DNA of 64,000 bases from CAWGYQ01 sp963817395. Lineage in GTDB: Bacteria; Acidobacteriota; Vicinamibacteria; Vicinamibacterales; CAVPJW01. The position numbers and the translations under genes are program-made. The stretch lies in assembly GCA_963817395.1 (NCBI GenBank), contig CAWFOC010000007.1, positions 62,001-126,000 on the forward strand. The letters run 5' to 3'. The notes beneath the pieces are model-generated. The model ran no database searches and had not been told where the DNA came from. It saw only the letters and a program-made list of their open reading frames with translations. Positions 1-10,120 of this stretch are shown piece after piece. Positions within the stretch are counted from its first letter, which is position 1; every line of letters starts with the position of its first letter.

Positions 1-2233
1 GCGCGCGCGGAGCTTGGGAGGGCGGCTGGGTCGACGCCGGCGTCTGTCTTCCTCTAGACGGACGGCCTCGAGAATCTCGACGAGGCCCAGCTCGATCTGG
101 CGCTGCTCCAGATCGACGCGCGTGACCTGCACGCGTACCCGATCGCCGAGTCGATAGATCTTCTTGGTGTTCTCGCCCCTGAGCGAATGGGTCCGATCGA
201 GAAATCGATAGTAGTCGTCGGCCATCGTCGACACGTGCACGCGGCCCTCCACGAAGTGCTCGGTGAGCTCGACGAAGAGTCCAAAGGGCGCGACGCCGGT
301 GACATACCCGTCGAACTCGTCACCGACCTTGTCGGCCATGAATCGAACCTTCTTCCACTGCAACACCTCGCGCTCGGCATCGCTGGCGCGCCGTTCGCGC
401 TCCGAACAGTGTCGCGCGGCTTCCGGCAGCTCCTCGTCCAGTTCTTCCCGTCGCGCGACAGGGAGACGCTGATGGCGCAGTTCCCGAAGGAGCCGGTGGA
501 CCACGAGGTCCGGATAGCGGCGTATCGGTGAGGTGAAGTGCGTATATGCCGAAGCAGCCAAGCCGAAGTGACCGAGATTGTCCGCCGCATATCGCGCCTT
601 CTGCATCGTTCGCAGCATCAGGAAGGCCACGGGCTTCTCTTCGGGCTTTCCAGCGATGCGTTGCAGCAGCCGCTGAAAGTGCCGCGGCGAGAGGCTCGCG
701 TCCGAAGCACCCAGGCTGTAGCCAAATCCGGTGACGAATTCCTCGAACTCGGCGACCTTGAGAGGATCCGGCGGCTCGTGAATGCGGTACATGCCCGGAC
801 CGCCCTGCTCCTCGAAATAGCTCGCGACCGTTTCGTTGGCCACGAGCATGAACTCCTCGATAATCCGGTGCGCAATGTTTCGCTGGGCAGGCAGGATGGC
901 CTCGACCAGCCCGCCGGCGTCCAGCACGACTTCGGTCTCGCTGAGATCGAAATCGATGGAGCCACGCTGGCGCCGCCTGGCATTGAGGATGACGAAGAGT
1001 TCTTTCATGAGCTGAAACATCGGCACCAGCGGCTCGTAGCGTCGGGCGACGTCGGCATCGCCAAGCTCGAGAATCGCATTGACGTCCGTGTAGGTCATGC
1101 GTTCCGCGGTGCGAATGATGCCGTCGTGATGCGCGCTCTTCACCACGGTGCCGTGCTTGTCAATGTCCATCAGGCACGATTGCACCAGGCGGTCGACCCT
1201 TGGGCGAAGGCTGCAGATCCCTGTCGCGAGCTCTTCGGGAAACATGTGCACGGCGCGGTCGGGGAAATACACCGACGTGGCTCGCTCGAACGCGTCTCGA
1301 TCGAGCGGGCTGTCCTCGCGGACGTAGTGTGAAACATCGGCAATGTGCACGCCGAGACGATAGCCTCCCGTGCTCAGCCGCTCGATGGACACGGCGTCGT
1401 CGAAGTCTCGCGCGTGCTCGCCGTCGATCGTCACGGTGACCAGATTCCGGAAGTCGGTGCGACCCGTCCGATCGCGATCGGCGAGCGTGATGCCGCCCTG
1501 CGGGTCGAGCCGGCTCGCCAGGGCGAGGCGCCTGGCTTCTTCTGAGGCTTCGGGTTCGTGCTCGTCCGGAATCCCGTGCTTGCGGAGGACAATCTTGATG
1601 TCCACGCCGGGCGCGTCGATCGGTCCGAGGACTTCGACGACCCGGCCACGTGCCGGGCGCGCCGGGGTGGGCCACCTGATGATCTCGACGACCACCATCT
1701 CACCCGAGGTGGCTCCCGCGCAGGTCGCCGGGAAGGATCTGGATATCCATCAGCACTCGACGATCGAAGGGCACGACGGCGCCCAGACCCGCCTCGTCGG
1801 TCTCGTATCGACCGACCACCGTGGCGCTCCTCCGCTCGAGGATCCGGACGATGCGGCCCTCGGGGCGTCGATCGTCGCGAAGGCGTTCGATGCGAACGAG
1901 CACCCGGTCGCCGTGCATGGCCTCGAGCAGATTCGTGCCCGCAACGAAGATGTCGCCGCTGCCTTTCTCCAACGGCCGCTCCGGGATCACGAAGCCGAAC
2001 CCTGACGGGTTGGTTTGCAGCCGCCCGGCAATCAAGTCCATCTGCTCGGCCACGCCGTAACGGTTGCCGCGCACCTGCACGAGCTCGCCGTCCTTGACGA
2101 GTCCCTCCAGATGCCGCGTCAGCGTGGCCTTCGCCTGTCTCGGGATCGCAAGTGTGCGCATGAGATCGCGCACGGTGAAGGGATGGTGCAGGCGTCGGCG
2201 CACCTGCTCGAGGAGTTCTTCTCTGGTGATCAT
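1..2233 (-). CDS. rnr: Ribonuclease R (3'-5' exoribonuclease), partial, frameshifted
   Basis: Processive 3'-5' RNA exonuclease of RNA turnover and quality control, cytoplasmic. The N-terminal helix-turn-helix starts MITREELLEQVRRRL. Cold-shock-type OB domains follow, then the RNB catalytic domain with the acidic motif ARDFDDAVS and later HFTSPIRRYPDLVVHRLL, and finally a C-terminal S1 domain (DEFDGYVTGVAPFGLFVEL). The reading frame is still open at base 1, so the extreme C-terminus lies outside the window. A one-base shift near 1715-1720, at a run of G, separates the first ~173 residues from the rest. Both sides keep RNase R similarity, so a sequencing error is more likely than gene loss. The identification is firm. 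Confidence 0.93.
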
Positions 2234-2289
2234 TCAGCCCAATGTGTGTCTGCGCGCGTCGGCGGCCGGCGCACTGAGTGGCGCCGGCC

Positions 2290-2730
2290 TCATTCCGGGA
2301 GCCTGGCGACAATCTCGCTGAGAGTCGTCGCCGCCCGTTCGGCCGTCGTGTTCGCGCCCTGGTCGAGCGCTCCGGCCTGGCGCTGCGCCTCGTCGATACG
2401 CGTCAGGGCCTCTGTGGCCATCTGAGCGAGATCCCGGCTGCCGGCCCGCTCGAGGCCGCTGACCGATGCTTGAATTGGCGTCTTCGCGGCTTCCAGGTTG
2501 CGGCTGGCATTGCCGAAATTCACGCTGAACACGTCGACGCGGGCCTGCAGAACGTTCGCTCGCGCGTCGGCCAGCGACATCCGCAACTGAGCCGCTTCGA
2601 TTTGACGCTCCAGATCCCGCTGCCCGGACCTGCCCCAGAACCAGCCCACCATAAAGGCCAGCAGGATGCCCAGCACCACGCCCAGTCCGAGCTTCAGTTG
2701 CGTCACCAGCCACCTCCCCGCCTCTCCCAT
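2290..2730 (-). CDS. Small membrane-anchored coiled-coil protein, unknown function
   Basis: 146 residues. A short N-terminus leads into one hydrophobic segment (about residues 13-32, LGLGVVLGILLAFMVGWFWG). The remainder is charged and Ala/Gln/Arg-rich with heptad-like spacing, predicted to be a coiled coil. I recognise no catalytic motif. It starts with ATG 7 bp after the stop of the glycerate kinase and is probably co-transcribed with it, upstream of rnr. The sequence resembles generic single-pass proteins with a long helix outside the membrane. The role is unknown. Confidence 0.6.
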   Translation of the reverse strand: MGEAGRWLVTQLKLGLGVVLGILLAFMVGWFWGRSGQRDLERQIEAAQLRMSLADARANVLQARVDVFSVNFGNASRNLEAAKTPIQASVSGLERAGSRDLAQMATEALTRIDEAQRQAGALDQGANTTAERAATTLSEIVARLPE

Positions 2731-2737
2731 TGTCTCG

Positions 2738-3992
2738 TCATTCGGTGACGAGCACCACCTGAAGATCGCCAACGTTCGAACTCGTCGCCCCGGTGACGAT
2801 GAGATCGCCCAGTGACTTGAAGTACTCGTAGGCGTTGTTGCGATCCAGAAAAGCCTCAGGCGATTCCAGGCCCAATCGCCGCGCGCGTCTGAGCGAGGTG
2901 CCATCGGCCCGCGCTCCTGCCGCGTCGGTCGGACCGTCCACACCATCGGTGCCAATGCTCGCCATGAGGGCCACGCCGAGCCGCTCGAGGTCGCGGATCG
3001 CCGCCAGCACGAGCTCCTGATTTCTTCCGCCGCGCCCCGTGCCGCGAACGTGAACCGTCGTCTCACCGCCTGAGAGAATGCATGACGGCCGCGGCAGGCT
3101 CGCGATGAGCGGAGCCACCGTCGCCATGAATCGCGCGCCAGCCACCCGCGCCTCGCCGGTCACCGGGTGCTCCACGTGCGCCACACTGAATCCACGGCGT
3201 GTCGCCTCGTCTGTGGCGCCTTCCATGGCGTCAGCCATCGAGCCGATCAGCCGAGTGGTCGTTCGCTCGAGAATCGCGCGTCCCCGGCTTGGGTGTTTCG
3301 GCCAGCTGGCCCCGCGCTCCACGCTCGAGCGTGTTCCTGACCGAGAACCCGACCGCCCGGGTGACACCGTAACGGTCGAGCGTGTGCAGCGCATCGGCGA
3401 ATGACGAGGCATCGGCCGATGTGGGCCCCGATCCGATCACGGACACATCATCGCCGACCACGTCGGAGACAGCCAGACAAAGAACCCGGCCTCTGCACGC
3501 CGCCGCGAGACGTCCCCCCTTTATGCGAGACAGGTGCTTGCGTACGACGTTCAGGGCCCTGATGTCGGCGCCGGCACGCATCAGGCGTCCGGCCGTTTCA
3601 GCCTTGTCCTCGACCGTCACGCCGTCGAGCGGCAGGCTCATCATGCTCGACGCGCCGCCGGACAAGAGCACCAGCAGGCACCGGTCTGGCTGAACGTCAT
3701 GGGCAAGATCCAGCGCCAGGCGTCCCGCCGCCAGACTGCCCGATCCCGGTGACGGATGTTCGGTCTGAAGGAAGGTCATCGGCAGGGCGTGATCCGCTGG
3801 TCCGAGTGTCGTCACAAGGCCCCTGGTCACGCGGCCGGGCACAGCCCGTACGACCCGCCGCGCCATCTGCGCGGCGGCCTTACCGGCCGAGAGGACCGTC
3901 AGCGGACCATCGCCGAGCGTTGCGGCGAATCGCGGGGTCGCGGAGCGCGCGATCGACAAGGCGACCGCCGTCCGCAGCCGCAAGGGCCGCAT
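2738..3992 (-). CDS. Glycerate 2-kinase (MOFRL family), frameshifted
   Basis: ATP-dependent phosphorylation of D-glycerate to 2-phosphoglycerate, feeding glyoxylate/serine-derived carbon into glycolysis. Family hallmarks are VLSAGKAAAQMARR near the N-terminus, LLVLLSGGASSMMSLP, NVVRKHLSRIKGGRLA, and the C-terminal MOFRL region (LSGGETTVHVRGTGRGGRNQELVLA, then SIGTDGVDGPTDAAGA). A one-base shift near 3285 splits the gene. A second shift is likely near 3950, because similarity continues upstream in another frame (LEAIIHAALAAADGGRLVDR) to about 4035. No good start codon lies in that frame, so the true N-terminus is uncertain and 3992 is only the first usable ATG. The enzyme could prefer hydroxypyruvate-pathway or entner-derived glycerate; the substrate is assigned by family. 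Confidence 0.85.
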
Positions 3993-4037
3993 GGATGATG
4001 GCCTCGAGATCGCGGTGAAGCCTGTCGAGCGTCTGGA

Positions 4038-4349
4038 TTAGTGGACCTGTGTCGGGCCGGCCCAGGACGACAGATTCGTGAGGACGTCGAACTGGCGGAG
4101 CAACCGGCTGACGACTTCGTCGGCGTCCGACTTTGACGTGAGCCGTTCCAGCTGACCGAGAATGCGGCTCAGTGCAGCCTCGGCGTCCTTGATGGCGGTT
4201 TCAGAGTAGTACTCGCGATGATGCTGGAGACACTGTTGATGCTTGAGGAACTCTTCGCGGTAGAAATCGGTCCGTGTGGTTGGCGCGTACACCGCTGGGT
4301 GTAACCGCTGCTCGGTCGGGACGCGTGACAGGCGGGCTCGAATCGTCAC
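4038..4349 (-). CDS. Hypothetical protein, 103 aa, helical
   Basis: Short soluble protein rich in charged helical segments (residues about 28-85, including YREEFLKHQQCLQHHREYYS and ALSRILGQLERL). No signal peptide or known domain is evident. The start is GTG at 4349. A near-consensus sigma70 promoter lies immediately upstream and would give a leader of only about 8 nt. The stop codon abuts the likely beginning of the glycerate kinase, so the two are probably co-transcribed. No function is assigned. Confidence 0.5.
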   Translation of the reverse strand: MTIRARLSRVPTEQRLHPAVYAPTTRTDFYREEFLKHQQCLQHHREYYSETAIKDAEAALSRILGQLERLTSKSDADEVVSRLLRQFDVLTNLSSWAGPTQVH

Positions 4350-4363
4350 CGTGGGATCAATCC

Positions 4364-4392
4364 AGTGTAGATATCACCAGGCCCGCTGTCAA
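4364..4392 (-). promoter_or_regulatory. Sigma70-type promoter for the 4038-4349 transcript
   Basis: On the minus strand TTGACA (plus positions 4387-4392) and TACACT (4364-4369) are separated by exactly 17 nt. The predicted start of transcription is near 4357, only about 8 nt before the GTG at 4349. It would also drive the downstream glycerate kinase. Confidence 0.6.
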
Positions 4393-4432
4393 CGGGACGT
4401 TTTGACGCCGGAGAATCCTTGCCAAGGGGGGT

Positions 4433-5881
4433 CTACCTCGACCGATCTAGTTCGTCGCGGAGAAGCTCGTTCACCTTCCTTGGATTGGCCTTCCCACCGG
4501 TCGCCTTCATCACCTGCCCGACCAGGAAACCGAGCGCCGCCGTCCTGCCGGCGCGATACTGCGCGACGGGGTCGGGATTCGCGGCAAGGACCGCGCGAAC
4601 CGCCTCGCTCAGCACCGTCTCGTCATGGATTTGGATGAGCCCCTCCGCGTCGACAATCTGCTCGGCCGTCTGGCCGGAGCCGTACATCTTCTCGAAGATC
4701 TCCTTGCCGACCGAGCCGCTGACGGTGCCCTCGCCGATCAGGGCAATGAGGCCACCGAGCCGATCCGGCTCGATGCGGAACGCGTCGATATCGATACCCA
4801 GGTCCTTCATCTTGCGGGCTACTTCTCCGACGATCCAGTGACCGGCTGCTCTGGCGTTTCCTGCCGTGCGCGCCGTGCGCTCGAAATACTCGGCCAGCGC
4901 GCGCGATCTGCGTCAGCTGCACCGCGTCCGCCTCCGCCAATCCATGTTCGCGCACGAAGCGCGCGCGGCGCGCATCCGGAAGCTCGGGCAAACTCTTCCG
5001 CTCGGCCTCGATCCATCCCGGATCGACGGCGAGAGGGGGCAGATCCGGCTCCGGAAAATAGCGGTAATCGTGCGCTTCTTCCTTGCTGCGCATGGCGTAG
5101 GTGCAATGTCTCGACCTGGTCCCAGAGACGCGTTTCTTGTCGGACCGCTCCGCCCGCCCGCACGATCTCGATCTGGCGATCGATCTCGAACTCCAGCGCC
5201 TTCTGCAGAAACCGGAACGAGTTGATGTTCTTCACCTCAGCCTTCGTCCCGAGGGTGTGTTCGCCCGCCGGCCGAATCGACACGTTGGCATCGCACCGAA
5301 GGCTCCCCTCTTCCATGTTGCCGTCGTTGACGCCAAGCCAGACCAGAATGGCGCGCAAGCGCGCGAAGAACTCTGCCGCGTCCTGTGCGGACCGCAGATC
5401 CGGCCGGGTGACGATCTCGATGAGTGGAACACCGCTGCGATTGAAATCGAGATAGGTACGCCGATCAGAATCGGCGAAGCCCTCGTGCAGCGATTTGCCG
5501 GCATCTTCTTCCAGGTGCACCCGCACGATGCCGACTGCGACGGCCGTCCCGTTCCGCACGAAGGTGAGATGGCCGTCGGTGGCAAGCGGCTGGTCGTACC
5601 TGTGAGATCTGATAGCCCTTCGGCAGATCGGGGTAGAAGTAGTTCTTGCGGGCGAACACGGACAACGGATGCACTCCGCATCCCAGCGCAAGAGCCGCTC
5701 TCACGGCGTACTGCACCACGCGCTGATTGAGCACAGGGAGAGCACCCGGCAGGCCCAGGCACACCGGACAGACGTGCGTGTTGGGTGGAGCGCCAAAGCG
5801 GGTGCTGCAGCCGCAGAAGATCTTGCTGTCCGTGAGGAGCTGCGCGTGGATTTCAAGTCCGATGACGGGTTCGTAATTCAT
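4433..5881 (-). CDS. gatB: Aspartyl/glutamyl-tRNA amidotransferase subunit B, frameshifted
   Basis: GatB binds misacylated Glu-tRNA(Gln)/Asp-tRNA(Asn) and, with GatA and GatC, converts it to Gln-/Asn-tRNA. Conserved stretches run in order: YEPVIGLEIHAQLLTDSKIF at the start, the zinc-site cysteines CGCS and CPVCLGLPG, NYFYPDLPKGYQISQ, GVPLIEIVTRPDL, EVKNINSFRFLQKA, and DYRYFPEPDLPPL. The tail domain ends the protein (FLVGQVMKATGGKANP). Three one-base shifts, near 5610, 5095 and 4900, break the frame, but the four pieces assemble into a full-length protein of about 480 aa. gatA and gatC are not next to it here. Stop at 4433, ATG at 5881. Confidence 0.95.
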
Positions 5882-5905
5882 CGAGGAGAGAGGAATCGCT
5901 GGAAG

Positions 5906-7506
5906 TCAGACGCGTGGTCCGGCCGCGGTGATCTCCGCGGTGACCTCGCCGGCAAATTCTGCGAAGTTGTCCGCGAACATCCGCGCGAGCCGGCGCGCCT
6001 GTTCATCGTACGCCGCCGGGTCGCTCCAGGTCGGCCGCGGCCGCAGAATCTCTGACGGCACGCCGGGACAGGCCAGCGGCACATCAATATTGAAGATGGG
6101 ATCGCGCTCCGTCGCTTGTTCGTCCAGCGATCCGTTGAGGGCAGCCGAAATCAGGGCGCGCGTGTGCGGAATGCTGATGCGCTTGCCGACGCCGTAGGCT
6201 CCCCCGCTCCACCCTGTGTTGACGAGCCAGACGCTGGTCTTGTGCCGCGCAATCCGCTGACCGAGAAGCTTCGCATAGAGGCTGGGAGGAAGCGGCAGGA
6301 ACGGGGCGCCAAAGCAGGTGCTGAACGTGGCCCGTGGCTCGTTCACCCCCCTCTCGGTGCCGGCGAGCCTCGCCGTATATCCGGAGAGGAAGTGATACAT
6401 GGCGCCCTCGGGGAGGAGCCGCGCAATCGGCGGCATGACGCCGAAGGCGTCCGCGGTGAGCATGATGATGGTTCGCGGATGGCCGCTCCTGCCCGATGAC
6501 ACGATATTGTCGATGAACGACAACGGATAAGCCCCGCGTGTGTTTTCCGTGATCGAGGCGTCCTCGAGGTCCAGCCGCCGCGTGACGGGATCGATCGTCA
6601 CGTTTTCGAGAACGGTGCCGAAACGGCGTGTCGTCGAAAAAATCTGGGGCTCGGCCTCGGCCGAGAGCCGAATCATCTTCGCGTAGCAGCCGCCTTCGAA
6701 GTTGAACACCCCCTCATCGCTCCATCCGTGCTCGTCGTCGCCGATCAAGCGGCGAGCGGGATCGCTCGACAAGGTCGTCTTTCCGGTGCCGGACAGCCCG
6801 AAAAACAACGCCGGGTCGTTCCCACTCTGGCCCACGTTGGCTGAGCAGTGCATCGGAAGAACATCGCGCTGGGGCAACAGGTAGTTGAGGGCGGTGAAAA
6901 TGGACTTTTTGATCTCGCCCGCGTAGGCCGTGCCTCCGATGAGCACCAGCCGATGGCCGAAGTGCACCAGGATGAAGACCTCGGAATTGGTCCCGTGCCT
7001 GGCAGGGTCGGCCCGAAAGCTCGGGGCGTCAATGACCGTGAACTCCGGTTCCTGCGCCGCCGGACGCTCAGCGTCGTCGGAGCCGATGAACATGTGGCGG
7101 GAGAACAGGTTGTGCCACGCCTGCTCGGTGATGATTCGAATGCGGAGCTGGTATCTCGGGATCGGCGCCGGCGACGGCGTCCCGGACGAACAGCTCCCGG
7201 TCCTTCAAATGGACCAGCATCTCCTGGTGAAGCGCGTCGAACGCGGATGGCTCGATCGGACGATTGAACTTGCCCCACCAGATACGGGCCTCACTCGAGG
7301 GCTCGCGCACAATGAACTTGTCGTTGGGCGAACGCCCCGTGTGCGCCCCGGTGAAGTAGACCGCGGGGCCGTGCTCGGCAATCACGCCCTCGCCCCTGCG
7401 GATGGACTCCTCGTAGAGTTCGGGAACGGAGAGGTTCCAGCGAACGCTCGCCGCGCGAATGCCCTGCCCTTCAAGAGTGAGCCGGGGTTCCAGTCTCGGT
7501 GCTCAT
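5906..7506 (-). CDS. pckA: ATP-dependent phosphoenolpyruvate carboxykinase, frameshifted
   Basis: Interconverts oxaloacetate + ATP and PEP + ADP + CO2, the first step of gluconeogenesis. Motifs are YFTGAHTGRSPNDKFIV, the kinase-1a loop GLSGTGKTTLSSDP, the metal/phosphate region GDDEHGWSDEGVFNFEGGCY, and NTGWSGGAYGVGKRI. About 530 aa, the normal size for the ATP-type enzyme. Shifts lie near 7470, between the N-terminal MSTETGTPAHS and LEGQGIRAASVRWN, and near 7160, between AVAGADP and YQLRIRIITEQAWHNL. ATG at 7504-7506 is the best start. It lies 24 bp upstream of gatB and is divergent from the sigma factor gene. Confidence 0.95.
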
Positions 7507-7685
7507 CCGATACCTGATTTCGAGCGCAACCAGCGGTCCATGGTAGTGGCGGGCGATCGCGCAAGTCAAACCGTTGCGGCGCTTTCCGGCCACACCGGGT
7601 GGGTGCCGACGACACCATCCGTGCTCCCTGACGGACCGCCTGGAGTACAATTCGTGTAAACGTTTTCGAGCGGGCATCGTAATCA
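7507..7685. promoter_or_regulatory. Divergent intergenic region, pckA / ECF sigma
   Basis: 179 bp with no gene. On the plus strand a good -10 hexamer TACAAT (7647-7652) lies about 34 bp before the sigma-factor ATG. No matching -35 box is obvious at 16-18 bp, so it may be recognised by an alternative sigma factor or be weak. It should also hold the pckA promoter on the minus strand, which I could not place. Confidence 0.35.
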
Positions 7686-8342
7686 ATGGCAGGACGTAAT
7701 CGGGGTCCCTTCGGGGATCAGCCTTTCGGACCCGTCGCACCCGACCCACGGGGCAGCCGCTCTGTCGATACGGCCAGTGCGGCGGAAGTTCAGGCGCTGG
7801 TCGAGCAGGGCGAGGGAGGCCGGGCCCGAGAGGCCTTCGAGAAGATCGTGATTCGGCAACAGGGTCGCGCGAGCGCTATTGCCTATCACTATCTAAGGGA
7901 CGGCGCAGAGGCAGACGAGGCCGTGCAGGACGCATTTGTCAAGGCGTTCACAAAAATCGGGTCCTTCGACTCCCGGCAGTCGTTTGAGGGATGGTTTACG
8001 CGAATCCTGATCAACGGGTGCCTGGACCGACAGAAGATCCGATCCCGGCGCGAGCGCTGGCAGCTGCCTCTCACCCCGTGGGCATCAGGACCAGCCGAAT
8101 ACGTCAGCGATGACGCCCCAACGCCCGAGGCGGCTATGCTTGCCGGCGAACGCCGGAAGCGAATCGCACGCGCGGTCAAGCGCCTGCCCGAGCGTCAGCG
8201 GACGGTTCTGGTGCTTCGCCATTACGGAGATCTCTCGGTGCGTGACGTGGCCGAAGCAACCGGACTGAACGAAGCCACGGTTCGCGTGCACCTGTTTCGA
8301 GCCGTTCGCAAGCTGCGAGGATTGTTGCAGGACCTCAAATGA
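7686..8342 (+). CDS. ECF-type RNA polymerase sigma factor
   Basis: 218-aa sigma-70 family factor of the extracytoplasmic-function class. Region 2 (residues about 45-115) contains the core-binding/-10 recognition stretch YHYLRDGAEADEAVQDAFVK and GWFTRILINGCLDR. Region 4 (about 160-215) carries the helix-turn-helix RLPERQRTVLVLRHYGDLSV...VAEATGLNEATVRVHLFRAVRKLR. An N-terminal ~35-residue Gly/Pro-rich extension is not part of the conserved core. The gene overlaps the next one by four bases (ATGA), suggesting translational coupling to an anti-sigma partner. The frame is intact. Confidence 0.9.
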   Translation: MAGRNRGPFGDQPFGPVAPDPRGSRSVDTASAAEVQALVEQGEGGRAREAFEKIVIRQQGRASAIAYHYLRDGAEADEAVQDAFVKAFTKIGSFDSRQSFEGWFTRILINGCLDRQKIRSRRERWQLPLTPWASGPAEYVSDDAPTPEAAMLAGERRKRIARAVKRLPERQRTVLVLRHYGDLSVRDVAEATGLNEATVRVHLFRAVRKLRGLLQDLK

Positions 8343-8911
8343 GGCTACGTCACTCTCACCTCGACGACGATCTGCTCATCGGCATCGGCCTGACCGGGGG
8401 GCGAACCTCCGATGCGCTGGCGCTGGAGCATCTGACGCAGTGCAGCGACTGCGACGCCCGGCTGCGGGCGCTCGTTCGCGATCTGGATGTCGATCGGCGC
8501 GAGGCAGCGGCCGAGGTCGCCGCCGTGTTCACGCCGACGCGGCTGGCGGCACAGCGCGCACGGATCATGAAACGTCTGGACGGCATCGGCCGCGTGGCCC
8601 GTGTTCTGGAATTCCCCGATCGCACCTCGCATGCCAACGACCGCCGGCACGTTCATGCCACGACACGATGGGTTGCGGCGGCCGCCGTGATTGGCCTGGT
8701 GGCCGGCCTGGGCGCCGGCGTCTTGGTGGACTGGCGCCAGGTCGAGCACCGGAGCACCGAAGCCCGCTTCGTCGCCTCGCCGACTCTGGCAAGCGACGAC
8801 GATTTGCTCGGCGACATTGACCAGGCGCTGGGCGACGTGTCCACTCCCGAGCTCAGTGCACTCGACGCCATGACGCCAGCGATTCACGAGGTCGTGCTCA
8901 CCTCGCGCTGA
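8339..8911 (+). CDS. Putative membrane anti-sigma factor
   Basis: 190 aa. The N-terminal part has a zinc-finger-like signature typical of anti-sigma domains (HLDDDLLIGIG, then HLTQCSDCDARLRALVRDL). A single transmembrane segment follows at about residues 112-132 (AAAAVIGLVAGLGAGVLVDW), then a ~55-aa outer segment. It starts within the stop of the ECF sigma gene and is presumed to sequester that factor at the membrane. The last bases overlap the ispH start (TGATG). The family assignment rests on layout plus the CxxC motif; the canonical HxxxCxxC spacing is seen. Confidence 0.7.
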   Translation: MRLRHSHLDDDLLIGIGLTGGRTSDALALEHLTQCSDCDARLRALVRDLDVDRREAAAEVAAVFTPTRLAAQRARIMKRLDGIGRVARVLEFPDRTSHANDRRHVHATTRWVAAAAVIGLVAGLGAGVLVDWRQVEHRSTEARFVASPTLASDDDLLGDIDQALGDVSTPELSALDAMTPAIHEVVLTSR

Positions 8912-10094
8912 TGCCGTCGCTCATCTTTCGAAAAGGCCTCGATCTCAAAGACGCGGTGGCCGGCGTGCTCGCGGCCAGCTATCAGAGCGACCTGATCGCG
9001 GCCATCAAGGGCACGGATTTCCGCTATCAGTCAGGCCGGCTCACGATCCATCTCGCCCGCGAGTTCGGATTCTGTTACGGCGTGGATCGGGCCGTCGACT
9101 ACGCCTACCAGGCGCGTGAGCGTTTTCCCGACAGAAATGTGTTCCTGACCGGCGAAATCATTCACAACCCCCACGTCAACGAGCAACTGCGCTCCAGGGG
9201 CATCCGCTTTCTCACCGACCCCGGCGAACAGTCGAGCGCACTTGGACCGTCGGATGTCGTGATCCTGCCCGCATTCGGCGTCACCATCGGTGAGATGGCG
9301 CATCTGGACGGGCAGGGCTGCACGATGGTCGACACGACCTGCGGATCGGTCCTGAACGTCTGGAAGAACGTGAAGCGCTATGCCGAGGATGGGTTCACCG
9401 CGGTCATTCACGGCAAGTTCTGGCACGAAGAAACACGGGCGACCGCGTCGCAGACCCTGAAGTATCCGGCGGGACGCTATCTCATCGTGCTGGACGCGCC
9501 GAGGCGGATATCGCGTGCGACTACATTCGTCACGGTGGCGATCGCGGCGCGTTCCTCAGCCGCTTCAAGGACGCCGTGTCGGCCGGCTTCGATCCAGACC
9601 GCGATCTCGCCCATGTCGGCCTGGCCAATCAGACGACGATGCTCAGCTCGGAATCGATCGAGATTGGGGAACAGTTCCGCCGGGCCATGGCGCAGCGGTA
9701 CGGCGTTGAAGGGCTTGCCGCACGGTTCCGGGCGTTCGACACTATCTGCAGCGCGACGCAGGATCGTCAGGACGCCGTGATCGAGCTCTTGAAGAACACC
9801 TCGTTGGATCTTGTCGTCGTGATCGGCGGCTACAACAGCAGCAACACCGCCAACCTCGCCCGCATTTGCGCTGAGCAGCTGCCGACCTATCACATTGCCG
9901 ACCCGTCCTGCCTCGCATCGCGCACCGAGATTCGCCATCGTCCCTTCAGGGCCAAGGACGAAGCGACCGCATCCAACTGGCTTCCCGCTGCCGGCCCGAT
10001 ATCCATCGGGCTCACGTCGGGGGCTTCGACACCGGACAACCTCGTCGAAGCGGTGATCCACCGGCTCGAGGCTCTCTCAACGGAATCAGCCTGA
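8911..10094 (+). CDS. ispH: 4-hydroxy-3-methylbut-2-enyl diphosphate reductase, frameshifted
   Basis: Last enzyme of the MEP isoprenoid pathway; an iron-sulfur enzyme making IPP and DMAPP. The three cluster cysteines fall in EFGFCYGVDRAVD, MVDTTCGSVLNVWKN and the C-terminal half (IADPSCLASR). EIIHNPHVNEQL and IGGYNSSNTANLARICAE are diagnostic. At about 395 aa it belongs to the longer cyanobacterial/plant-like IspH subgroup with an N-terminal extension. A one-base shift near 9500 separates LKYPAGRYLIVLD from EADIACDYIRHGGD. The start overlaps the stop of the anti-sigma gene, so it may be read from the same mRNA. Confidence 0.93.
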
Positions 10095-10120
10095 ACCGCC
10101 GACGACCGAAGCGGACGGAC

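Noticed and set aside
4433..5881. Programmed frameshifting or split gatB operon
   Set aside because: Three unrelated shift sites in a gene that is never frameshifted elsewhere, alongside similar shifts in all neighbours, indicate sequencing error.
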